64,000 nucleotides of DNA, from contig NZ_CP016474.1 in assembly GCF_001693255.1 (NCBI RefSeq), forward strand, positions 248,001 to 312,000. Reading direction: 5' to 3'. Both the position numbers and the translations under genes were made by a program. The DNA comes from Picosynechococcus sp. PCC 7003 (lineage in GTDB: Bacteria > Cyanobacteriota > Cyanobacteriia > Cyanobacteriales > MRBY01). Positions 1 to 9,646 of the stretch are shown here, piece after piece (position 1 is the first letter of the stretch; each line of letters starts with the position of its first letter). The notes beneath the pieces were generated by a model, which ran no database searches, was not told where the DNA came from, and worked only from the letters and a program-made list of their open reading frames with translations.

Positions 1-2
1 TA

Positions 3-1121
3 GTGGTTTTGTCCCATGGGTTTGCGGCCAACCGTCATTTTCTCGATTATCTGGCGGTGCATCTGGCCTCCCATGGTTACACCGTCGTTACCCTCGACCA
101 CCCCGGCAGTAATATTCAGTCTCTGTTTAATCCGGGCTTAAATCTCGACACCCTGCTCCCGGCGACAGAATTTGTCGATCGCCCCAAGGATATTCAATTT
201 GTCCTGGATCAACTGGAACGCCTCAACCAAGACCAAACCCTCACGACCCGCTTTGCCACGGACAATGTGACAGTGATTGGTCACTCCTTTGGGGGCTATA
301 CGGCCTTGGCGATCGCCGGCGGAATTGTCGATCCCATTGCTATCCGCGCCCACTGCCAACGGGCAACCCCTTTAACCAGAGCACCGGGGGACTGGCTCCA
401 ATGTGCAGCGGCAAAGCTCCCCTATGACCAGTTAAATTTACGGGATGAACGGGTGAAGCAGTCGATCGCCCTCAATCCCCTCAGCGATCAAATTTTTGGG
501 GAGCAGGGTTTAGAAAAAATTAAAATTCCGACCCTGATCGTTGCCAGCACAAAAGATACCGTCACCCCAAGCTTGGCTCACCAGTTGAAACCATTCCAGC
601 AGTTGGGCGGCGAAAAATATCTCGTCGTCGCCGACGGTGCAACCCACATGAGCGTCACTGATGTTAGCAATCGCGATAGCGCCTTGGCCCAAAGTACCCT
701 TGTCCCAGAAGTGATGGGCAACGCGGCAGAACCAGTCCGACAAATGGTACGAGGGGTAAGCTTAAGCTTTCTGGCGCGCCACCAAACCGGAGGACAAAAT
801 TACCAGCAATTTCTCACGGGGGCCTATGTGCAATCCCTCTCCCAGGGGGCGATTAAGCTACGCCTCACGGAAACGATTTCTCCAGAGTTAGAACGATTCC
901 TGAGTCGCTTACCCCAGGCTCCCAATTCTGCCGAAGCAGCGACGCCAACTCAACAGGCTGCTTTTTTGAATATGGGGCGATCGCCAAACTCAACCCCCAA
1001 CCGCACCTATCCCCAGGGCGTTCTCACGGAAAGCCTTAAGCCCTTGATGACAAACTTGGAATCGGAAACTTTTCTCGCAATAAAGCCGGACAATTTTGAT
1101 GTCTTGTATCAAAAACCCTGA
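3..1121 (+). CDS. alpha/beta hydrolase, PAF-acetylhydrolase/dienelactone hydrolase-like (5' partial)
   Basis: The reading frame is open to the left edge, so the N-terminus is missing and the GTG at position 3 is probably internal. What remains begins with a beta-strand and an HGF oxyanion-type motif (HGFAANR). The nucleophile elbow GHSFGG follows about 90 residues later. A strand ending in STKDTVTP probably carries the catalytic Asp, and GATHMS probably carries the catalytic His. Order and spacing fit serine hydrolases of the alpha/beta fold, closest to the large cyanobacterial hydrolases annotated as PAF-acetylhydrolase or dienelactone hydrolase-like. About 100 residues after the His look low in conservation. 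The substrate is unknown. avtA follows after 58 bp on the same strand. Confidence 0.8.
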   Translation: MVLSHGFAANRHFLDYLAVHLASHGYTVVTLDHPGSNIQSLFNPGLNLDTLLPATEFVDRPKDIQFVLDQLERLNQDQTLTTRFATDNVTVIGHSFGGYTALAIAGGIVDPIAIRAHCQRATPLTRAPGDWLQCAAAKLPYDQLNLRDERVKQSIALNPLSDQIFGEQGLEKIKIPTLIVASTKDTVTPSLAHQLKPFQQLGGEKYLVVADGATHMSVTDVSNRDSALAQSTLVPEVMGNAAEPVRQMVRGVSLSFLARHQTGGQNYQQFLTGAYVQSLSQGAIKLRLTETISPELERFLSRLPQAPNSAEAATPTQQAAFLNMGRSPNSTPNRTYPQGVLTESLKPLMTNLESETFLAIKPDNFDVLYQKP

Positions 1122-1179
1122 AGAATTTCAGAGAAACGGTAAGATGAAAAAGTTCAATTTTCAGGCCACTTAAATAACA

Positions 1180-2454
1180 ATGTCTCAGGCACCTCTGTTA
1201 TCGAAATTTGGGACGCAGATGTCGCGTTTAACCGGCGTGCGGGCGATCATGAAAGACATCATCGATACCCTAAAAGCAGGGGCAGGCCAAGATTTTATTA
1301 ACCTCAGTGCGGGCAATCCGGTAATTATTCCGGAAGTGGAACAGCTCTGGCGCGATTGCACCAACGATCTTCTTAATAGTCCGGAATACGGGGAAGTGGT
1401 TTGTCGCTACGGCTCGTCCCAGGGCTATGAACCTCTCATTGAGGCGATCGCCACAGATTTTAACCAGCGTTATGGTCTGAATCTCACCAGCGAAAATATT
1501 CTCATTACCCCTGGTTCCCAATCGCTTTATTTCCTCGCCGCCAATGCTTTTGGAGGTTACGACAATGCCGGCCAACTAAAATCCATTGTGCTGCCCCTCA
1601 GCCCCGATTACACCGGCTATGGAGGGGTCAGTTTATACCCAGAGGCAATCCGTGCCTTTAAGCCGAGCCTTGATATTGACCGGGCGAACCACCGTTTTAA
1701 ATATCGCCCTGATTTTAGCCAGCTTAATATCGATGAAAATACGGGCTGTGTCATCTTCTCACGCCCCTGCAATCCGACGGGGAATGTCCTCAGCGATGAA
1801 GAAGCGGAAAAAATCGCTGATCTTGCCGCTGTCCATGATGTGCCAGTATTCATTGATTCGGCCTATGCCCCCCCTTTTCCGGCCCTGAATTTCACAGAGA
1901 TGAAGCCCCTCTTTGGCGGCAATGTGATCCACTGTATGAGCCTCTCTAAAGCTGGGCTGCCGGGAGAACGGGTGGGCATTGCCATTGGAGAACCGCGCTT
2001 TATTGGCGTATTACAGGCATTTTTAACCAATGCTTGCATTCATTCGTCGCGCTATGGTCAGGCGATCGCCGCCCGGGCGATTCAATCAGGGGCCTTGGCT
2101 AATATTGCGGAAACGGTGATCCGGCCCTACTACCAAAACAAAATTCAAACCCTCGAAGCCGCTTTAGATCGGGTGATGCCTAAGGATGTACCTTGGTATC
2201 TCCATCGAGGCGAGGGGGCGATTTTTGGTTGGCTCTGGTTCGATGAACTACCCATGACCGATTGGGAACTGTACCAAGAATTAAAAGCAGTGGGCGTGAT
2301 TGTGGTGCCGGGCAGTCCCTTTTTCCCAGGTCTGCGGGAAGATTGGCCCCACAAGCAACAATGTCTCCGTATTAGTTTGACGGCTACCGACAGCGAAATT
2401 GAAACCGCGATGCAACGGTTAGCCGAGGTAGTCAAAAAAGTTTATACGAATTAA
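1180..2454 (+). CDS. avtA: valine--pyruvate aminotransferase (AvtA-type)
   Basis: This 424-residue fold-type I PLP aminotransferase matches the AvtA family (alanine-valine transaminase), whose N-terminus has the pattern LSKFG..M..L.G...IM.D. Visible landmarks are LSAGNP near residue 45, PGSQ.L.FL (about 110-120), CNPTGNVL (about 197-204) and the PLP-lysine motif SLSKAGLPGERVG (about 255-267). The C-terminus has PGSPFFPG and the substrate-carboxylate Arg context CLRISLT. The family links pyruvate/alanine with 2-oxoisovalerate/valine in the cytoplasm. The start fits the family length. The gene lies just downstream of the hydrolase and 4 bp upstream of the nuclease-like gene. Confidence 0.9.
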   Translation: MSQAPLLSKFGTQMSRLTGVRAIMKDIIDTLKAGAGQDFINLSAGNPVIIPEVEQLWRDCTNDLLNSPEYGEVVCRYGSSQGYEPLIEAIATDFNQRYGLNLTSENILITPGSQSLYFLAANAFGGYDNAGQLKSIVLPLSPDYTGYGGVSLYPEAIRAFKPSLDIDRANHRFKYRPDFSQLNIDENTGCVIFSRPCNPTGNVLSDEEAEKIADLAAVHDVPVFIDSAYAPPFPALNFTEMKPLFGGNVIHCMSLSKAGLPGERVGIAIGEPRFIGVLQAFLTNACIHSSRYGQAIAARAIQSGALANIAETVIRPYYQNKIQTLEAALDRVMPKDVPWYLHRGEGAIFGWLWFDELPMTDWELYQELKAVGVIVVPGSPFFPGLREDWPHKQQCLRISLTATDSEIETAMQRLAEVVKKVYTN

Positions 2455-2458
2455 AACA

Positions 2459-3658
2459 ATGCAAGATCAGATCATAAACCTTCAGAAATTTGTTGCCAAT
2501 AACTACGATTTAGAAAAATTAGAAGCCAAACTCAATGAATTCAATCCCCTTAAAGTTCTTAAAGTCGATCAATATGAAATTCGGCACTCGAACATTCTTG
2601 CATGGCTTTTGACGCCAAATGAAAACCATAAATTAGGTCATGCTTTCTTAAAGAAAATCTTAGCTGAAATCATTATCAACAATGAAAATATCGATACTTC
2701 ATTATCTGTTTTTGATATCGAAAAATTATTTTACACAGATTTTGAAATCCGACGTGAGTGGAAAAATATTGACATTTTAATTATTAGCAAAGTAAACAAG
2801 GTTTGTGTGCTAATAGAAAATAAAGTTCATAGTGGACATTCACAAAGACAACTAAAAAAATATCTTGAGATTGTAGAAAAAGAATATACTAATTATCGAA
2901 TTATTCCTATCCTTCTAACAATAGATGGGGAAGAAGCTCTCCATGAAAAATATGGAGTCTTATCCCATCACCAAATACTGACAACCCTCAAGTTTGTCGT
3001 TTCACTGCAGAAAGAAAATATCAGTGATAAGGTTTATGATTTTATCAATTACTACCTCAATACTTTGGAATTGCTGACTATGGAAAATCCGGAAGTAAAG
3101 GCTTTGTGTAAGCAGATCTACAAGGATCACAAAGAAGCTTTGGATTTGATTTATGAATACAAAGAAGACACCGAATTTGAAGATTCCGCACGTGAATTTA
3201 TCCAAAAAATTGATGAGGAAGAAATCTTTATCAACGGAAAAAGTGCCTGGTTTATCCCCAAAAAACTCAATGATTCTTTGAGAGAACCGTTAAAAGAAGC
3301 GGGCGGAGAACAATGGTGTAATAATTTACCTTTCGCTTTTTGGTTTCCTGCAAAGAAGGATAGAATTGGAATTATCATTGAAGTTAGACCCTTCAATATT
3401 TCATCTTTCAGAAAAGCTTTCCTGGAACATTTAAGAAATCATGGGTTCAATAAAATTTCTGATAAATCCTTGAATCCTGACGCAAAATTTACAAGAATTT
3501 TTTCTAAGTATTTAAAGTTCGAAGACTGGGATAATAAGGAAAGTATTATTCAAAAAATGGATGAGCTGTATCAAAAAGCAGAGTTTCGTCAAGCAGCAGA
3601 AAATTTACTAGAAGCCTGTAAGACTTTTAATTGGTCCCCAGAGTCTCACGAAGGGTGA
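2459..3658 (+). CDS. PD-(D/E)XK nuclease superfamily protein (PDDEXK_4-like)
   Basis: This 399-aa soluble protein has an N-terminal segment NSLAWLL-like ([12 protein letters not shown]), then NIDILII supplying a candidate catalytic Asp and [11 protein letters not shown] supplying the E-x-K motif. A helix with Q and Y follows ([11 protein letters not shown]). This is the arrangement of the PD-(D/E)XK family often annotated as PD-(D/E)XK nuclease family protein. The C-terminal half (residues about 230-399) is of unknown function. It starts 4 bp after the avtA stop with no clear Shine-Dalgarno, and its last 13 bp overlap the convergent uvrC. The DNA is clearly more AT-rich than its neighbours and lacks HIP1 sites, which suggests recent acquisition. 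Substrate and role are unknown. Restriction- or abortive-infection-like use is only a guess. Confidence 0.8.
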   Translation: MQDQIINLQKFVANNYDLEKLEAKLNEFNPLKVLKVDQYEIRHSNILAWLLTPNENHKLGHAFLKKILAEIIINNENIDTSLSVFDIEKLFYTDFEIRREWKNIDILIISKVNKVCVLIENKVHSGHSQRQLKKYLEIVEKEYTNYRIIPILLTIDGEEALHEKYGVLSHHQILTTLKFVVSLQKENISDKVYDFINYYLNTLELLTMENPEVKALCKQIYKDHKEALDLIYEYKEDTEFEDSAREFIQKIDEEEIFINGKSAWFIPKKLNDSLREPLKEAGGEQWCNNLPFAFWFPAKKDRIGIIIEVRPFNISSFRKAFLEHLRNHGFNKISDKSLNPDAKFTRIFSKYLKFEDWDNKESIIQKMDELYQKAEFRQAAENLLEACKTFNWSPESHEG

Positions 3659-5523
3659 AAATAATCGTAAATTTCCTCGGCAAGGCGCGGCCCGATTCCT
3701 TTCACTTCAGCAATTTGTGCGGGTTTGGCCTCCCGGAGATAGTCGAGGGAATGGAAATGGGCGAGGAGTTGTTTTTTGCGGTGGTGCCCTAAACCAGGGA
3801 TGTCGTCCAGTTGCGATCGCCTGCTGGATTTAAGACGTTGTTGTCGGTGGAAGCCAACAGCAAAGCGGTGAGCTTCGTCCCTTACCCGGCGCAGGAGCTG
3901 GATCCCCGGCTGTTCTTTTTCACTGTGAATGGGATCAGACTCATAGGGGAGATAGACCTGCTCCTGTTTTTTAGCCAGGCTAATCACGTTTAACTTATCG
4001 GCCAGGTTGAGTTCCTCTAAAACCCCCATCACTGCCGACAACTGACCTTTACCCCCGTCAATCATGATCAGATCGGGACAATCTGTTGCTAAACCTTTCT
4101 TAAAGCGCCGCCGCATAATTTCGGCCATGCTGGCAAAGTCATCGGAGCGGCCAATGTGAATGTCGGGATTTTTAATTTTGTAGTGGCGATAATCTTGTTT
4201 TGCAGGAATCCCATCGATAAAAACCACCTGGGAGGCCACCGCATTGGAGCCTTGGATGTGGGAAATGTCGTAACCTTCGATGCGCTTGGGGAGTTCGGGT
4301 AAATCCAAGAGACTGGCTAAATCTTCGAGGGCGGCTAAATTCTTGGTGGCGGTGCGTTGGGTGCGGCCCAGTTCATATTGAGCGTTACGTTCTACCATCG
4401 CAATCAGTTCTGCTTTGAGTTGCCGTTGCGGTTGGAGAATTTGTACTTTACTGCCCCGGCGATCGCCTAAAAATTGCCCTAACCATTCCTGATCCCGGAG
4501 GGGATATTGCACCAAGATTTCCGCTGGAATTTCCACCCCATCCACGTTGGCATAGTGGGTTTCTAAAACGTGTTGAAGAATTTTGCCGTACTCCACCGTT
4601 AAATCTGGCCCCAAATTTTCTGGCAGGGAGGTGAAAAAACCTAACCTTCCCACCAGTCGTCCCGCCCGCACTTGAAAGAGTTGAATCGCACAATGACGTT
4701 CATCGGCAGCCAAGGCGATCGCATCCCGGGAAATTCGATCATCGGGTAAACTCACCTTTTGATCCGCATTGAGGGCACCAATCGCTTTGATTTGGTCGCG
4801 GATTTGGGCTGCTTTTTCAAACTGGAGATTCTCCGCAGCCTGATTCATTTGATCCATCAAGCTTTCAATTAATTCCCCACTGCGCCCCTGGAAGACCATC
4901 GCCACCTTTTGCACCGTCTGTCGATATTCCTGGGGGGAAATCAACTGCTGACAAACCCCCGGACAGCGGCCAATATCGTAGTTCAAACAGGGCCGATGTT
5001 TAAAAAGCGGTTGTCGCCGTTGCCGGAGCGGAAAAATCCGTTTCATCAGTCCCAAGGTGTGCCGCAGTAATCTTGTGTCTACATAGGGGCCATAGTAGCG
5101 ATCGCCTTTATTGCCGACGTGGCGTTTGCGGGTAATGAAAAAACGCGGATAATCCTCCGACCAAGTAATGCACACATAGGGATATTTTTTATCATCCTTG
5201 AGCAGCACATTGTAATAGGGTTGATGCTGTTTGATGAGGTTTGCTTCTAGGGCCAGGGCTTCCGCTTCTGTATCCGTGACGATAAATTCAATGTCTGCCA
5301 CCTGCTGCACCATCATTTCGATGCGAGGCGAATGCAACCGGGCATCGCGGAAATAAGACCGCACCCGATTCCGCAGGGTTTTGGACTTGCCAATGTAGAG
5401 AATATCTCCCTGGCGACTGTGCATAAAATAAACCCCCGGTTCTGCCGGAATTTCCCGGAGACGTTGTTGCAATTGCCCAGGATCTTGCAACAGAGGCATT
5501 GAGTTTAAAGTAGCCATGGCCAA
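3646..5523 (-). CDS. uvrC: UvrABC excinuclease subunit C
   Basis: UvrC makes the 3' and 5' incisions in nucleotide excision repair after UvrAB has located a lesion. The 625-residue protein has the full domain order. An N-terminal GIY-YIG nuclease (GVYFM...ILYIGKS, residues about 30-50, with R and E downstream) comes first. A UVR helix-hairpin ([12 protein letters not shown], about 230) that binds UvrB follows. Next is the RNase H-like endonuclease domain with GYDISHIQG and IDGGKGQL, and the end has two helix-hairpin-helix motifs ([14 protein letters not shown]). The start is uncertain by two codons (MAMATLNS). Its 3' end overlaps the convergent PD-(D/E)XK gene by 13 bp. Confidence 0.97.
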   Translation of the reverse strand: MAMATLNSMPLLQDPGQLQQRLREIPAEPGVYFMHSRQGDILYIGKSKTLRNRVRSYFRDARLHSPRIEMMVQQVADIEFIVTDTEAEALALEANLIKQHQPYYNVLLKDDKKYPYVCITWSEDYPRFFITRKRHVGNKGDRYYGPYVDTRLLRHTLGLMKRIFPLRQRRQPLFKHRPCLNYDIGRCPGVCQQLISPQEYRQTVQKVAMVFQGRSGELIESLMDQMNQAAENLQFEKAAQIRDQIKAIGALNADQKVSLPDDRISRDAIALAADERHCAIQLFQVRAGRLVGRLGFFTSLPENLGPDLTVEYGKILQHVLETHYANVDGVEIPAEILVQYPLRDQEWLGQFLGDRRGSKVQILQPQRQLKAELIAMVERNAQYELGRTQRTATKNLAALEDLASLLDLPELPKRIEGYDISHIQGSNAVASQVVFIDGIPAKQDYRHYKIKNPDIHIGRSDDFASMAEIMRRRFKKGLATDCPDLIMIDGGKGQLSAVMGVLEELNLADKLNVISLAKKQEQVYLPYESDPIHSEKEQPGIQLLRRVRDEAHRFAVGFHRQQRLKSSRRSQLDDIPGLGHHRKKQLLAHFHSLDYLREAKPAQIAEVKGIGPRLAEEIYDYFHPS

Positions 5524-5587
5524 GACAAGACGTTGTTGAAGGGAGTTTAAAAATTGTAAGCAATTTTCTCTAAAGGCAGCCCCGACA

Positions 5588-5619
5588 CAAAAAAACGAGG
5601 CCTCCCAGGGAAGGTCTCG
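5588..5619 (-). terminator. Rho-independent terminator of the three-repeat protein gene
   Basis: Read on the minus strand there is an 8-bp stem CGAGACCT/AGGCCTCG (one G-U pair) with an 8-base loop, followed directly by seven T. It lies between the stop of the repeat protein gene at 5651 and the uvrC start. Confidence 0.85.
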
Positions 5620-5650
5620 CCGTTCATTGTCTCCAAGTGAAATGAGCCGT

Positions 5651-6604
5651 TTACAGACCCGTGTTGGAATTAATGGTTACGGTACCATCGGGAGTAACAG
5701 TCACAACGCTTTCGATGGTGTAGTCAACGGAGCCGGGTCTACGGCCTTCAAAGGTGAACGTGTAGCTTCCATCAGCATTCAGCACATAGGGCGACTCGTT
5801 GGGATTGCCGTGCATTGCTGGTTCAGCGCGGTAGTTATTCAAACCGCCATTTTCCTGTTCTGCGGCTTGGCGGGCGAGGTTCTTTGCCTGATTTAGGTCA
5901 ACAATAGTCGCGCCCGAGTCCACGGTACCGTCGCTGGTACGCAGGTCGCCATTGTAAAGAATCTGGGTACTTCCATCGGTCAACACCTTGACCTCTGTTT
6001 CGTAGGTGTAGTCAAGGGATTCGGGACGGCGGCCCTGGAAGGTAAAGGTATAACTCCCATCACTGTTGCTCACGTAAGGAGACTGCTCTGCCAGACCGTG
6101 CATGGAGGGTTCAGCCCGATATTGACTCAAACCACCATTCTCCCGTTCTGCAGCTTGACGGGCGAGGTTTTTGGCTTGGTTGAGGTCGAGGCTCGCCGCC
6201 GCAATATTGGTACTGTTAAAATTATCGGAGCGAATTGGCCCATTGTAGTCAATGGTTGCGGTGCCATCGTCAGTGACAGTCACGACGGTTTCGTAAATAT
6301 AATCCGTTGATGCTGGCTGCCGCCCCCGGAAGGTAAAGGTATAGCTGCCATCGCCATTGTCCACATAGGGGGACGCCAGGGGATCGCCATGCATGGAGGG
6401 TTCGGCCCGATATTGACTCAGGCCACCGTTGGCATCCTCTGCGGCTTGGCGAGCAAGGTTTTTTGCTTGGTTGAGGCCAAAGGCAAGGGTGAGGTTTCCT
6501 TGGGCCAGGAGGGTTTGGGCTTGGTTGGGGGCGGGAATAAGCAGGATGCCACCACTACTGAACAAACCAAGTAGCAGCATCGATCGTAAAGCAGTGATTT
6601 TCAT
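5651..6604 (-). CDS. secreted protein with three tandem ~80-residue repeats, unknown function
   Basis: The start is placed at ATG 6604 because it yields a signal peptide: MKITALRS, then a hydrophobic core rich in L and G, ending near NQAQT at about residue 30. Upstream ATGs only add a non-signal leader. The mature part is three near-identical repeats at residues about 44-124, 141-221 and 237-317. Each begins [13 protein letters not shown], contains NGGL..YRAEP.MHG..SPYV and [11 protein letters not shown], and ends in a strand pair with DGT and YNG. The sequence looks beta-rich with one helix per repeat. I do not recognise the family. Periplasmic or extracellular location is inferred from the signal. 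A terminator follows and the SagB-like gene is divergent. Confidence 0.8.
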   Translation of the reverse strand: MKITALRSMLLLGLFSSGGILLIPAPNQAQTLLAQGNLTLAFGLNQAKNLARQAAEDANGGLSQYRAEPSMHGDPLASPYVDNGDGSYTFTFRGRQPASTDYIYETVVTVTDDGTATIDYNGPIRSDNFNSTNIAAASLDLNQAKNLARQAAERENGGLSQYRAEPSMHGLAEQSPYVSNSDGSYTFTFQGRRPESLDYTYETEVKVLTDGSTQILYNGDLRTSDGTVDSGATIVDLNQAKNLARQAAEQENGGLNNYRAEPAMHGNPNESPYVLNADGSYTFTFEGRRPGSVDYTIESVVTVTPDGTVTINSNTGL

Positions 6605-6740
6605 AGTCAATAACCGAAAACTCCAAAGGGCGATCGCCTTGCCTTTCATGCTACCTAAAGAAGCGATCGCCGGGAAAAAAGTTTCCGTCAAGGGGGAAGC
6701 AAGGGGGATAATGGAAGCGTTTTCTTGTTTTCGGGAAAAA

Positions 6741-8258
6741 ATGAGCCGATCTTTACCCCTCTCAGCCCATTATCACCAACGCACCAAATACGATCCCCAA
6801 ACCCTTTCCAAGCGGGGCAAATCCCTAGATTGGTCCCAACAGCCGAGTCCCTTCAAAGGCTACAAAATTGGCACCAGCTACGATCTCAAGCCCTATTTAG
6901 AACTTGACCGCAATGAACCCCCGTGGGAAAACCTGTCCTATTTGCTATTGTTAAGCTACGGGCTAACCGCCAAAATTCCGACCTTTGGGGGAGATTTCGT
7001 GTACCTCAGAACTGCTCCTTCGGCGGGGGGCCTGTATCCAGCGGAACTATATCTCATCTCCCGGGGTACCGAACTGCTCCCGGCGGGCCTTTATCACTAT
7101 CAGCCCCAAACCCATACCCTACTGCGCTTTTGGGATAACCACTGTTGGGTCGATCTCCAAGAAGCTTGCTTTCGCCATCCCGCCCTCGAAAAGACCCAAC
7201 TGGCCCTCGTGACTACGGCAATTTTTTATCGCTCGGCTTGGCGTTACGAAGCTCGGGCCTACCGTCGCATTTTCCTCGATACAGGCCATTTGCTGGGTAA
7301 TGTGAACTTGGCAGCCACAGCCCATGGGTTTCGTCCCCATCTCATCGGTGGGTTTAGCGATCGCCTGATGAATCAACTCCTCTATCTCGACGGGGAAACA
7401 GAGGCAGTGACCAGTATTATTGCCCTCAATCCGCAACCCCAAGCAACCAGTTACGGTAAAACCGCCTTACCTTCCCCTGTGGCCCTCGATTACCCTGATT
7501 TAACGGATGAAGCGCTCCTCAAGGCCCTCCATGAAGCTTCGATGATTCAGGCAAAAGCTTCCGTCCCCCCCCGTCAACCGAATCTGTTGGAAGACAAATA
7601 CAATTTTCCGTTCTGCCTCAAGGTTTCCCTCGCGAATACAGATGCTGAAAATCGATATAGTCAGCGCATTGACTGGGGTGAAGACCAAGAGGATTTAGAA
7701 GAAACAATCTTAAAGCGGCGCTCGACCCGTGCCTACACCGGAGAAGACCTCACCCTCGAAGAGTTGCAATTAATGCTGCACTTTACCTATCATCCCGAAG
7801 ACTATGGGGAACAGGGATTACTGAGCGATCCGGACTATTTTGACTTGAGTTTGATCGAGACCTTTGTGGCGGTTTCTGGGGTAGAGGGCTTAGAGGCCGG
7901 ATGCTACTACTATGCGCCTAAGGCCCAGGCATTACGGCAAATACGCTTTAAAAATTTCCGCGAAGAGTTGCATTACCTTTGTTTGGGTCAAGATTTAGGG
8001 CGAGATGCGGCGGCTTTGGTTTTCCACACAGCAGATTTGGGGGCCGCAGTCAGCCGCTATGGCGATCGCGCCTATCGTTACCTACATATGGATGCAGGCC
8101 AATTGGGGCAACGCTTAAACCTCGCCGCAATCCAGCTAGACTTGGGAGTCAGCGGCATTGGGGGCTTCTTCGATGATCAAGTCAACGAGGTTCTCGGCAT
8201 TCCTGATGATGAGGCGGTGCTCTATGTCACGACCCTCGGTGTACCAGAGCAGGGCTAA
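6741..8258 (+). CDS. SagB/ThcOx-type FMN oxidoreductase with two nitroreductase domains
   Basis: This 505-residue protein belongs to the SagB-type dehydrogenase (nitroreductase) family, FMN enzymes best known for oxidising azolines in peptide natural products. It has two copies of the fold. The first half contains LRTAPSAGGLYPAELYL and GLYHY, with DTGHLLGN and GGFSD later. The second half contains KRRSTRAYTGEDLTLEELQLML, GCYYY, HMDAGQLGQRLNLAA and GIGGFFDD. The start at ATG 6741 (MSRSLPLSAHYHQRTKYDP) matches the usual beginning of cyanobacterial homologues. ATG 6711 is an alternative. No precursor peptide, cyclodehydratase or other biosynthetic partner is visible, so the substrate is unknown. 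The ABC ATPase follows after 42 bp and may be cotranscribed. Confidence 0.85.
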   Translation: MSRSLPLSAHYHQRTKYDPQTLSKRGKSLDWSQQPSPFKGYKIGTSYDLKPYLELDRNEPPWENLSYLLLLSYGLTAKIPTFGGDFVYLRTAPSAGGLYPAELYLISRGTELLPAGLYHYQPQTHTLLRFWDNHCWVDLQEACFRHPALEKTQLALVTTAIFYRSAWRYEARAYRRIFLDTGHLLGNVNLAATAHGFRPHLIGGFSDRLMNQLLYLDGETEAVTSIIALNPQPQATSYGKTALPSPVALDYPDLTDEALLKALHEASMIQAKASVPPRQPNLLEDKYNFPFCLKVSLANTDAENRYSQRIDWGEDQEDLEETILKRRSTRAYTGEDLTLEELQLMLHFTYHPEDYGEQGLLSDPDYFDLSLIETFVAVSGVEGLEAGCYYYAPKAQALRQIRFKNFREELHYLCLGQDLGRDAAALVFHTADLGAAVSRYGDRAYRYLHMDAGQLGQRLNLAAIQLDLGVSGIGGFFDDQVNEVLGIPDDEAVLYVTTLGVPEQG

Positions 8259-8300
8259 ACTGAACTACAGCATTAGGATTGGGAAAAAAGGCGATCGCCC

Positions 8301-9224
8301 ATGTTAAAAATTCGCAACCTCACAAAAGCCTATGGCCAGCGTTCGGTACTCCAGGGCCTGAATTTGCACATCGACGCTGGGGAAATTTATGGTCTCCTGG
8401 GGCCAAATGGTGCCGGAAAAACCACAACCATCAATATCCTGTGCAATTTACTCCAGGCCGATGGTGGTGCCATTGAAATTGCCGCCTCTCCCCTTTCTGA
8501 AGCAACGAAAAAAATCATTGGGGTCGCCCCCCAGGAAAATTTGCTCTACAAAACCCTCACCTGCGCCGAAAATCTCCGGTTTTATGGTCGCATCTACGGG
8601 CTGTCGAAACAGGATTGTCAAACTCAAATCGGCGCTTGTTTAGAGGCAGTGGGACTGGGCGATCGCCACGGTGCCCCCGTCGAAACCCTCAGCGGGGGAA
8701 TGCAACGGCGGATGAACATTGCCATTGCCCTGATGCACCGACCCCAATTGCTGATTTTAGACGAGCCGACCACGGGCCTAGATATCGAAACCCGCTATGA
8801 AATTTGGCAACTGATCCAGCGGCTCCGGGATGAAGGCATGACGATTTTGCTGACAACCCATCTTTTAGATGAAGCTCAGCGGCTCTGTCAGCGCATTGGC
8901 ATTCTGAAAGGGGGACAAATTATCGCCGAGGGAACACTCCCGGAACTACGCCAACGGATTCCCGCCAAGGAAGTTGTCCTGTTACAAACGACGGATAGAG
9001 AAGGGGCGATCACCAAGGGCACAGCCGCCGGCTTTACCCAACGCAACTATGGTGGTGATCTCGCTTTTTGGCTACCGGAGGCCCTAGAGCTTTCCGAAAT
9101 CCTCGACATTTTCCAGGGTGTTCCCATCGATTCCATTGCCCGCCAAAGCATTCAGCTCGAACATATCTACGTCGAAATCACCCAAAATCACCCCCAAACC
9201 GTCCCCGAGGCCCAAATTATCTAG
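8301..9224 (+). CDS. ABC transporter ATP-binding protein (ABC-2/DRR-type)
   Basis: This 307-aa cytoplasmic ATPase has Walker A GPNGAGKTT (about 34-42), a Q-loop (APQENLLY), the signature LSGGMQRR, Walker B LLILDEPTTGLD and the H-loop TTHLLDEA. A C-terminal domain of about 90 residues follows, as in multidrug/antibiotic or CcmA-like exporters. No permease gene is adjacent, so the partner must be elsewhere. Translation starts at ATG 8301, immediately after a HIP1 octamer (8291-8298) that occupies the place of a Shine-Dalgarno. It may form a transcription unit with the preceding SagB-like gene. The exported substrate cannot be told from sequence. Confidence 0.9.
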   Translation: MLKIRNLTKAYGQRSVLQGLNLHIDAGEIYGLLGPNGAGKTTTINILCNLLQADGGAIEIAASPLSEATKKIIGVAPQENLLYKTLTCAENLRFYGRIYGLSKQDCQTQIGACLEAVGLGDRHGAPVETLSGGMQRRMNIAIALMHRPQLLILDEPTTGLDIETRYEIWQLIQRLRDEGMTILLTTHLLDEAQRLCQRIGILKGGQIIAEGTLPELRQRIPAKEVVLLQTTDREGAITKGTAAGFTQRNYGGDLAFWLPEALELSEILDIFQGVPIDSIARQSIQLEHIYVEITQNHPQTVPEAQII

Positions 9225-9252
9225 GGCAAGCCAAAACTTTTTCCCCCAAAGC

Positions 9253-9282
9253 TTGACAAGCCTAAAATAGTTAGGGCAATAT
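9253..9282 (+). promoter_or_regulatory. putative promoter of tRNA-Ala(GGC)
   Basis: A consensus -35 TTGACA (9253-9258) is followed after 18 bases by CAATAT (9277-9282). The overlapping TATATT at 9280 would give a 21-base spacer. It lies about 16 bp before the mature tRNA 5' end. Confidence 0.4.
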
Positions 9283-9297
9283 ATTATCCGTGCCTAA

Positions 9298-9370
9298 GGG
9301 GGTATAGCTCAGTTGGTAGAGCACTTGCATGGCATGCAAGGGGTCACCGGTTCGAGTCCGGTTATCTCCA
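9298..9370 (+). tRNA. tRNA-Ala (anticodon GGC)
   Basis: The 73 nt fold as a full cloverleaf. The acceptor is GGGGGTA/TATCTCC with two G-U pairs. The D arm is GCTC/GAGC, the anticodon arm is CTTGC-ATGGCAT-GCAAG giving anticodon GGC after U33, and the T arm is ACCGG-TTCGAGT-CCGGT. The discriminator is A and CCA is not encoded. It reads GCC/GCU alanine codons. Confidence 0.95.
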
Positions 9371-9394
9371 TAAAAAAATCAGTTTTAAAAAATC

Positions 9395-9430
9395 AAAGAC
9401 CTCCGGTGTCGAACGACCCAGGGGTCTTTT
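9395..9430 (+). terminator. terminator downstream of tRNA-Ala(GGC)
   Basis: AAAGACCTC pairs with GGGGTCTTT (9 bp including a G-U) around a loop of about 17 bases, and TTTTG follows. The T-run is short, so strength is uncertain. Confidence 0.6.
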
Positions 9431-9646
9431 GTCGTGGTTCATTGTGCCAAACTGTCATGGCCAAAAATCGGGTTTTGGCGATCGCCTTGCTGGGGAATCA
9501 GGGTGCGGATGTCTCTACCCAGGGGGGGGAAATGTTCATGCTAAGATCTCAACCAGTACGTTCTACGAACAACTCTCACTTCAGAATCTTCCTGAGATAG
9601 GAAATTTCTGGAGCATCCTGCAAACTCCAACGAGGAAAACACCACC

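Noticed and set aside
6429..6740. Long upstream extension of the SagB-like gene
   Set aside because: It lies antisense to the repeat-protein signal peptide and adds residues unlike the family.
9313..9600. A plus-strand frame of 95 codons
   Set aside because: It starts within tRNA-Ala(GGC) and runs through its terminator, so it cannot be a gene.
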